DNA of 40,740 nucleotides from Phoronis australis. Its lineage: Eukaryota; Phoronida; Phoronidae. Under the pieces are notes generated by a model. That model was given only the letters and a program-made list of their open reading frames with translations. It made no database searches and was not told where the DNA came from. Below, piece after piece: positions 33,485 through 40,740 of this stretch. Made by a program: the position numbers and the translations under genes. Where the stretch lies: the NCBI GenBank assembly GCA_002633005.1, contig NMRA01000231.1, positions 209,777 through 250,516 of the forward strand, in the 5' to 3' direction. How positions within the stretch are numbered: the stretch's first letter is position 1; every line of letters starts with the position of its first letter.

Positions 33485-36400
33485 CTGAAACAAGGTCAAA
33501 GTGATCAGAATGCACCAGATCGCCAGCTAATATTTCGGAAAGTTGATGATGAATGTAGTTTTTGTTAGATCCCGGCGTAACACCACATAATGTCTAACAA
33601 AAATCATTGTCAATTGTCATAAATGACTCGGAAATATTAATGGTCCAAACGCAAATTTTTGGAAAGAACTAAGAATTGGAAACAAGATGGGCGCAACAGC
33701 AAATGAGATATCTTCGGGTTAATGTAAGTAAATTCGTCATTCTTGACAAACATCAAGGAAAAACGAGGGTTTTTACAAAATATAATTTCGGAAAACTCTT
33801 CTTTAAAACAGTGCGTTTATTTGATGTCCCCTCACCTTGTGGCCATTTTAATTTTAATAAGACATTCCTTGAAACGTCTCCGAATGATATCCGGAGAACC
33901 GATTGATGAATGTGAGTGACATTAGCGTCGAAGATGTGTGTCACGGAGATGTACATGTACCTGAACCCGCGGTCGACAAGGCTTGCAGGACCGTGAGCAC
34001 ATACAACACCGGGAACGACTTCGAAAACTTAAACCTGCAGCCACCTACTGAAGGACACAGGCGGCACCTCCGTGTGAGTTATTAAACTTACACGAAACTT
34101 CTTTAAAACGCTGGAAATACAAAGTTCGTACGCTCAAACCTACCTCAGTGATCAATTCTTGGCTGACCGAGCTCGACCTGTATATCGTCTTTTTAATTCA
34201 GACAGGTCATCGTGGTATTCAGGTATTGTAAGTCTGTACACCATAAACACTGGGCCGTGGATGACTAACAATGATGAAAAAAACATTTGATACTCCGGAG
34301 TGCACCTCCCACTACTTTCTGGATTTATATGCAGGGAGATAGAAAGCCTATTTCCCCGAGGTGATGTGACATAAAATGACTTAAAGGTACATGAAATCGT
34401 TAAGGTATGTCCCACGGTCTGGGCCTCTTAACTAGACTCTGTGTCTTGGACTCAACAATAAGAGCGCACCCCCGCCGAAATACGATTCGCTCTAAATCAT
34501 GCTGTAAGTGGAAAACCGAATACGTTAAACTTGTTATTGGCACAGATTTAATGGTATGTTGGGCTACATAAAGCCTGCAGTTAAAAATATCAGAATGTAC
34601 AGTCGATCTTGGATAAGCCGAACATATTAGAGCCCTGGCGTGATATTCGGTGAATGTGACGAATTTCTGCATTAGACGTTTTCTTGCTACGTTAGGATCT
34701 AATATTCGCGTACATGCAGACCAACACGAACTGCTTGCCCATTAAAAATTGTGCACCTTGAGCCCTTCTCGCCTTTGAAATCGTACATGTATACATACAC
34801 TAGGCAGATCTAAGCGCTAATAGGATTTTCACGCAAGTGGACGGTAAAGCATGCACTGTTTATCCCCAGAGTATCCAGCGAACTCCTCGGCACATCAAAG
34901 GTTTGATGGCGCGTTCACGGATTGAAGTCTGGCTGGTCCGCTACATGTACGTGCCTCTAGCCAGCACCGACGCTGGCTACTGACCACCTAGCGGCACGCT
35001 GGGAACCAGCGAGGGATTGAAGGGAGCTAGTCTCCATCCATGGAGTGGGCTGGCCGTGCTGGATAAGATAATTGCGGTCCTAAACCAACTCGCCTGTTTA
35101 GCGTACACATTTCAAAGTCAAAAAACGAACAGTAAGTAAGGCGAAAAACGACCAACATAACTGTTTTTAAAATTGAAATGTAACAGATACCCTGAAATTT
35201 CACATAGGCTTAAAATAGACGCTCAGTCCGTATATATGACGGCGTTTATTAAAGATATGGAGTTTGTCTATTACTAGCCAGCTAGACCAAAATTACGGAG
35301 ACCAACAGAAAACCATATTTTAATTGTTCGCTGCAAGGTCAAGTCGTGATAAACTACTAAAGTATATCAGTGTCGGCGGCGTTTTCGTCTGTTTGGCCGC
35401 ATCCTGTGAAGGAACCAGGTTCTCTAGCAACACCCCCGCCTTGTTATCTCGGGGAAAAATGTTTTGAGAGGCATGACACGCGAAAGCTCGTAAAAAATCT
35501 CTTTTAAACAATTCTTGACGAAGGTCCAATCTTGCAACATCTACTTAACAGTTATTAGCTTTCTCCTGTGGCAGAATTTCCAGAACAAATAACAAAATCC
35601 ATGATTTTTGAGATACGCACAAAAAAAACACTCTGTATTCACCACAGAGATTTTAATGTCCCTCCCACTTAAATAAATGAGTGCATGTGCTCACAGGCAT
35701 TCGAAAAACAGCTGACTGACAGGATGGATAATATGGCAGATTTTCATGGGTGATCGCCCTCTGAATCTGAGGTCGGCAACACAGTATGAGGCAGACCAGT
35801 GAAGCAAGCAATTTTCCAAAAATAATTCCAAGTGCACTTAAGAATATATTTGAATATTGAAATACCTTTAAAACAAATTTTAACTAGGTAGGACTTGCAT
35901 TAATTGACCTGTCACCGGGATTTTGAGTGACGGCTTGCCTGACCAATCAGAACGCAGCATTCTTGACACCTTCATCGTTTCTAAGCCGCCATTTTACATG
36001 ACAGACAACATGTTGCTGGGTAAAACTTTTTGTTTGTTTGTGGACATTTCGCAGAGGGGTGGAGAGCTTGCAATAGGTCAATTGCCTCTTAGTCGGACTG
36101 GTAGCCATTGAAATCGTCATTGTTTTGCTTACATCAAAGGTCAAAAGTCACAATACCGATATAAAGGAAATGTACTACGTCTTGTTTTGCCAAACATGGA
36201 GACGTGCTTTGCCTTCATCGACCAAGTGACAAGCAGTTGACAGATGTTTTTTAAATTTCACACCAAAAGAAAAATGCTATGACATCATCATATTAATTTA
36301 AAATATTTACGAACAAACAATAAAAATACGTGTTGAGCAGGTTGAATTTGGTCTCGGTGGCAGAGAACCATTCTCAATAATGCAGTTCAGTCTCTTTTCC

Positions 36401-37164
36401 CACTTCAGATCTATCGGCTATATTAGCTTGACGGTTTTCTAGATGCTAATTTCACATCACTTCTACGTCGACGCGTCCGGCAAAATATGGCCTAGCTAGA
36501 AGTTTTTTAACACAAAATCTCAGCATATGGCAAATATACTACCCCAAGGATCTCACCCAACAGAGTGAAATTAAACAATCCTTTCGTGACGCGAATAATC
36601 TATGCCGGAAAGGCTCCTCTTCGTTTACCAACATGTGAATGATTTTGTTGATAACCGGTTGTACACGTGTTTTTCTGAACACAATCCATAGCTGCGTGTT
36701 CTTGTAGATTATTAGGCCTAAATATACCTGGCACTATATCTAAATTTTAATAGGCCGCAAGATTTGGTTTTTGCTTCACTTCAACAGACGACAGTGATCT
36801 CTTAAGTCCAGACTGATTTAAATATCAATCTAGTCCTTTGTTAAGCGTTTCATTCTGTTGTCCAGCATTCCGACTCGTGGGCCAATGACCTCATGTATTC
36901 AAAGAGTTGCTAAAACAATTCATCTACCCGTGGGTAAAGGCAGAGAGAATCGAACGCAGGTCACCTCAACTCAGTAAACATGATCAGCATTGGACGAGGG
37001 ATTCAGAAATGCTATTGGTTAACGTTCAAATGTTATATCTTACCGGTAACTTTTGTTTTTAACAACACAGCCCGGTCAGGCTAGATACCATGTTATTGGA
37101 TCATTTGTAAGAGCAATTATCGAACAAAATGGAGCACCAACCCTAAATGACAGAATGGAGTTCA
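33485..37164. other. Divergent intergenic region, no gene recognised
   Basis: This region should contain the cyclase-gene promoter and first non-coding exon (minus strand). A possible minus-strand donor (cactgag|gtaggt) lies near 34148-34142, but nothing ties it to the gene. Short frames throughout lack recognisable domains. Confidence 0.35.
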
Positions 37165-37371
37165 TCAGTCGTGTAGGATATTGGCTGCAGGGGTCATCTT
37201 CCCAACTTGTTGTTGGGCTATAGAATCGAACAAGTTGGGAGCAACGGGAAGACGCCGTAATGTGCTGTGACTATAACGGGTCCGATGATCGAGTTCGTTA
37301 TCGCTCACTGGCAAATCACAATCAAGGTCCATATTCGGTGGCAACTTTTGGTGAAAAACGAAGGTTGTCAT
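37165..37371 (-). CDS. Unassigned small ORF, 68 codons
   Basis: The minus-strand frame starts at an ATG at 37371, about 9 nt after a possible acceptor (tttacag), and ends with a stop at 37165. The composition looks protein-like (MTTFVFHQKLPPNMDLDC early, VAPNLFDSIAQQQVGKMT late) and is not low-complexity. It has no signal peptide, membrane segment or domain I recognise. The DNA also carries an 11-bp inverted repeat (cccaacttgtt / aacaagttggg, about 37201-37239), which argues for caution. It may be the last exon of an unseen gene or chance. Confidence 0.25.
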   Translation of the reverse strand: MTTFVFHQKLPPNMDLDCDLPVSDNELDHRTRYSHSTLRRLPVAPNLFDSIAQQQVGKMTPAANILHD

Positions 37372-37495
37372 ATACAGTAACTGTAAAAGCTGGGTTATTT
37401 TAAAGTACCATCATTCCAGGTTTGTAATCTATAATATTTTTGCACAAGAATCACCGAATAAAATTTTATGGCCTAATGCATCACAGTTGTACAAA

Positions 37496-38905
37496 AGGGT
37501 ACGTACACTACGACTTGTCACAGTGGTCACAGCCAACTTCTACCATGCAAAAATTCATAAGGTAGCTGTTAATTTAACAAGTTCGTGATCAAATTGAAGA
37601 AGTATCACATACTAAAGTAAGAAAAGTTATTACCGTGATGATCAAGTTGTTCTAGATGATGATACATTGCATCTCTTAACACAGTATAATGAGAACTTCC
37701 TCTCTCATGCAACTGATTCTTACAAAAAGAAAATGGCAAGTAACTACTTTTTTCAAAAACTTTAATGGTGCTATTTGAGTAGTTTTGAATACAATCACCA
37801 GTTGGTCAAAATAGTTAAAGCAATGCTAGGACCAATGTTCCATTTGTAAAAATGGTACTGGTTGGGGGGGGGGGGGGGTNCGTACACTAAGCACAGTCAA
37901 TCAACTTCACAAATTTTGACTTAGTTACAAAAGTATGGGATGGTCTCGAGTTTTGTGCTGCCTCTACTTGTTGGTTTTTTGCAAGTTGTCTTGAGATATA
38001 GAGAACCTGCCTCTGCAACATCAGTAGTCACATGACGTGTCTTCAAGGATGTTAAGTAATAGCCAAGTCCTGTGTGGCATTTTATTGCCCAAAAATTTGA
38101 TAATGTCCATTGTTTCTTTTGTCATACTGGATTTATTTTGGAAATATCAGTATTGTTCATGAGAACAGCAGTATGTAAACAAAGTTGTGGGCAATGCTTT
38201 ATAGCATAGAGGTTGAAGGGCACGTACGCTACACAGGGGTACGTACACTACATTTCAATGATTTTGTCAGGTTTATAAAAATACTTAGAATCTACTGAGA
38301 GTTAGTTCATTTACCAAATCTATTCAAGGAGAACAAATAAAAAGTACAGCATGCATTTGCATACCTGTCTGTCATTCTTTGAAAACAGGCACATGTTAAA
38401 ATATAGGGGTACGTACACTACACAAATGCTAATATTTCACTCAAAACAAATGTATTTGTAATTAGCACCCTTTTAACCTAGCATTTTTAATGGATGAAAC
38501 TGTCTGTGACAAATGTTGCTTACTCATGGTGTAATGTTTTTGTTTTATGGCATTTGTTCACATCAAGGTACGTACATGTACGCTACACAGGGGTACGTAC
38601 ACTTCGTACATTTCAATGACATGTCAGGTTTGTAACTAAATAGTAAGAATCAACTGAGAGTTAGTTGATTTACTAAATCAATTCAAAGAGAAAAAATAAA
38701 AAAACACAGCATTCATGTGGATATAGGCACAAATTAAAATATAGGGGTACGTACACTACGCAATTTCAATCAAAACAAATGTAATTGTAATAAACACCTT
38801 TTTAATCTAACATTTTTGAGGTAGAAAACTGTCTACGACCAGTGTTGCTCACTTTCCAAGTGGTATTTTAATTTCATGGCATTTGTAAACATGGGGATAC
38901 ATACA
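37496..38905. repeat. Tandem array built on GGGGTACGTACACTA
   Basis: The box (g)gggtacgtacacta/t recurs at about 37498, 37878, 38237, 38407, 38590, 38745 and (decayed) 38893. 38221-38567 and 38568-38890 are two diverged copies of one unit of about 350 bp, sharing 'acgctacacaggggtacg', 'ctgagagttagtt' and 'ttaaaatataggggtacg'. Each unit holds two boxes about 160-170 bp apart. A G run of 15 and an N (37880) mark a sequencing difficulty inside the array. Non-coding. Confidence 0.75.
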
Positions 38906-39671
38906 CTAAATCACTGTTTCTGCATCACATGGTAACACAATGTTGTATGGCCGCCATTTATTTTTCTTTGATGATAATAAGCACCATGTTGTTATTTAAA
39001 AGGCAATAATTTCATTTGCAATGACCATTTGTGTTACTGAACGGAATTCCACTACATTTTGTTAGCCTTCAGTTTGGCCCATTTTCAACATAGCAACATA
39101 GTCAATATCCAAACTTTTGGTTCATTATTTAGATATTGAATAATTTTCTGTGTTGAATAGGCTAACAGAGTTTGAACTTTAGTTTTTAACCTTCTTTACA
39201 GTAGGTGAGGGTTAGAAACAGAATTTACACATTCGTAACGAGTGCTTGTTTTATGATGAACCCTACCATTTCTCAATGATTAAGCAAAACTTCATTTAAG
39301 TGATTCTTAAAGTGACTTAAGTTGTTCCCAGTCATATCTAAGCAATTGCTTACTTGATAAAATAAATTTCTTTTCTACTGTTGCCAATTGAAAATTGTAA
39401 TTTTTAAAATGGCCACTCGGCGCGACGCTGAAAATGCATGAAATTCATAGACAAAAACATGCATAAATTTCTCAAACATTGTCCGATTTTGATGATTCTT
39501 TTTTATCTGCACAACTAAATAACTCTTTGCATTTGAGATTCAGTTGCCATTTAGTAAGTGACCAAAAAATTTTATTTTAGACCGTAACACAGTCAACCTT
39601 GATTGTGATTTAGCCGTCAACGTCACTTACCGCAGCGCCACTAAACGTTAATTCAGAATATTTTTACAGTC
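38906..39671. other. Region upstream of U2AF1
   Basis: AT-rich, no ORF. It should hold the U2AF1 promoter and 5' leader. CRE-like half sites (gtcaacgtcac, about 39617-39627) lie about 50 nt before the ATG. No TATA box can be assigned. Confidence 0.35.
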
Positions 39672-39715
39672 ATGGCGGAATATCTGGCGTCTATTTTTGG
39701 AACAGAAAAAGACAA
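39672..39715 (+). CDS. U2AF1: Splicing factor U2AF 35 kDa subunit, first coding exon (gene continues beyond window)
   Basis: The exon encodes MAEYLASIFGTEKD plus the first two bases of Lys. The donor (gacaa|gtaagc) interrupts the codon at the same place as in vertebrate U2AF1, giving the same 44-nt coding length. U2AF35 pairs with U2AF65 in the nucleus and reads the AG at 3' splice sites during early spliceosome assembly. The next exon (first CCCH zinc finger, beginning VNCSFYFKIG in the family) is not found by 40740, so intron 1 runs past the window's edge. Fifteen near-invariant residues and the exact exon boundary make a chance match very unlikely. A retrocopy is excluded because the donor is intact. 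Confidence 0.9.
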
Positions 39716-40383
39716 GTAAGCATGTTTAGAAATAATCGTTTTTACTGTCCGTGAATATGTAGATTTCAGTTAAATGTAATGGCATACTAGCAAGAAATTA
39801 ACGCTGTGTGACAATTCACGCTTTTGTGAACCATTTTCAGTTTGGATTCACTCGGCTGCTCGAGTTCTGTTGTGCGAGACTGACTTGGAATCCTGCTTAA
39901 TCTCAAGATCGGGTATGTGTGAACTTGGAATAGCTGAGGAAACTTCACACTTTCGCTCGAATAATCACGTTCCCGTTCATAAGTATTGGCACTGCTAAAA
40001 ATAAGTGATCCTGAGGTCAATAATTATAAAAATTCTTTGCAGTGAACAAAAAGATATATACCTGATTCATCCTGATTGCCTCAATGACAATGGTTGAATG
40101 ATTCAATTCCAAGTTCACACACATACGCAATCTTGAGACTTATCAGAATTCCAAGTACACGCGTTACAGCGCAAGGTCAGGGACCTTGACAAGGTTTGAA
40201 AGTTGGCTGTGTAGGGTCGAGTTCAATTACGGTAGTAGGCTAGTTACTTGGTTGAAAAAGCAAGATCTCGTGGTGTGATATAGCTGTGTATTTTAGCCCC
40301 TAAATGGCCAACCGAGGGGCTACGTGTTGCCAACCATGCTTTCCTTGAAAATACAAGTCATAGGTTCATGGCGAGATTGTCCC

Positions 40384-40684
40384 ATGCGAAAAAGAAAGTG
40401 AGAATCTCACTGGATTCCAGTTAGATTCCAGTTAGGTTCTCACTAAATCACCAATTACAGTTAGAAATGCCAGTGAGAACCCAGTGGGAATTGAACAACA
40501 GGGGCAGTCAGTGAGAATGAGTGAGAAAATGTTATGTAACAGTAAGAATCCAGTGAGAATTTTGGTCTTAGAAAAATTCTGAGTGAGAATCAGTGAGAAT
40601 TTCAGACTTAGGAAAAATCTGAGTGAGAATTGAGTGAGAATTTGGACTTGCCAAAATTGGAGTGAGAATTCAGTGAGAATCTGA
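40384..40684. repeat. 'cagtgagaat' minisatellite in U2AF1 intron 1
   Basis: (a/c)agtgagaat occurs more than ten times. Its last four units are spaced about 40 bp apart (near 40550, 40592, 40635, 40670) with the interior 'ttggacttagaaaaattctg'. Earlier units are inverted or decayed (attctcactgg-like, ccagttagattccag). Confidence 0.8.
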
Positions 40685-40740
40685 GATAAACAAACACCCT
40701 GATTGGCTGTAACTGTAGAAATTTCAGTTGAACCAGATTT

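Noticed and set aside
36925-36975. Second tRNA-like/SINE B box (minus-strand gcgttcgattc)
   Set aside because: No A box at the proper distance and no cloverleaf. A single 11-bp match is not enough.

Overview
This is a stretch of animal nuclear DNA, almost certainly from a marine invertebrate. It is AT-rich and intron-rich, has canonical GT/AG splice sites, and is full of fold-back MITEs, minisatellites and retroelement scraps. I lean toward an anthozoan cnidarian (stony coral or sea anemone). The reasons are a secreted 'cyclase family' hydrolase of a type common there, the abundant TACATGTA-like palindromes and the repeat style. This lineage call is inference. The four gene identities come from spliced reading frames and are much firmer.

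Layout. (1) 2186-8819, + strand: a complete four-exon PIH1D2 gene (HSP90/R2TP-like co-chaperone adaptor, 350 aa). A tRNA-derived SINE head lies in intron 1. A degenerate higher-order tandem repeat fills much of intron 3. (2) 9.7-15.9 kb: no host gene seen. It holds a Penelope-like/GIY-YIG retroelement fragment framed by 59-bp inverted repeats, two large fold-back elements and a 'catgcgcgc' MITE. (3) 15944-22056, + strand: a five-exon tetraspanin (283 aa), all introns phase 0. Its terminal exon and about 2.3 kb around it are present twice (21272-23617 and 23621-25956). The copies meet at a single N, so this is probably two haplotypes scaffolded in tandem, although a real duplication is not excluded. 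(4) 27648-33473, - strand: a complete three-exon gene for a secreted cyclase-family (PF04199-type, isatin hydrolase/bacterial-type kynurenine formamidase-like) protein, 275 aa. Its second intron contains a CTTAAG palindrome minisatellite, a second retroelement fragment and a 701-bp assembly gap, but the splice phases show no exon need be missing. (5) 33.5-39.6 kb: no confident gene. It holds a tandem array built on GTACGTACACTA and one unassigned small ORF. (6) 39672 onward, + strand: first coding exon of U2AF1 (U2AF35), with the rest beyond the window, and a 'cagtgagaat' minisatellite in its first intron.

The genes do not form a pathway. They are unrelated neighbours (axonemal dynein/chaperone assembly, membrane organisation, secreted hydrolase, splicing). 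I did not find a new multi-gene system. The most informative items are the tandem duplication with its single N, the palindromic CTTAAG array, the three-subunit higher-order repeat and the inverted-repeat-framed retroelement tail.
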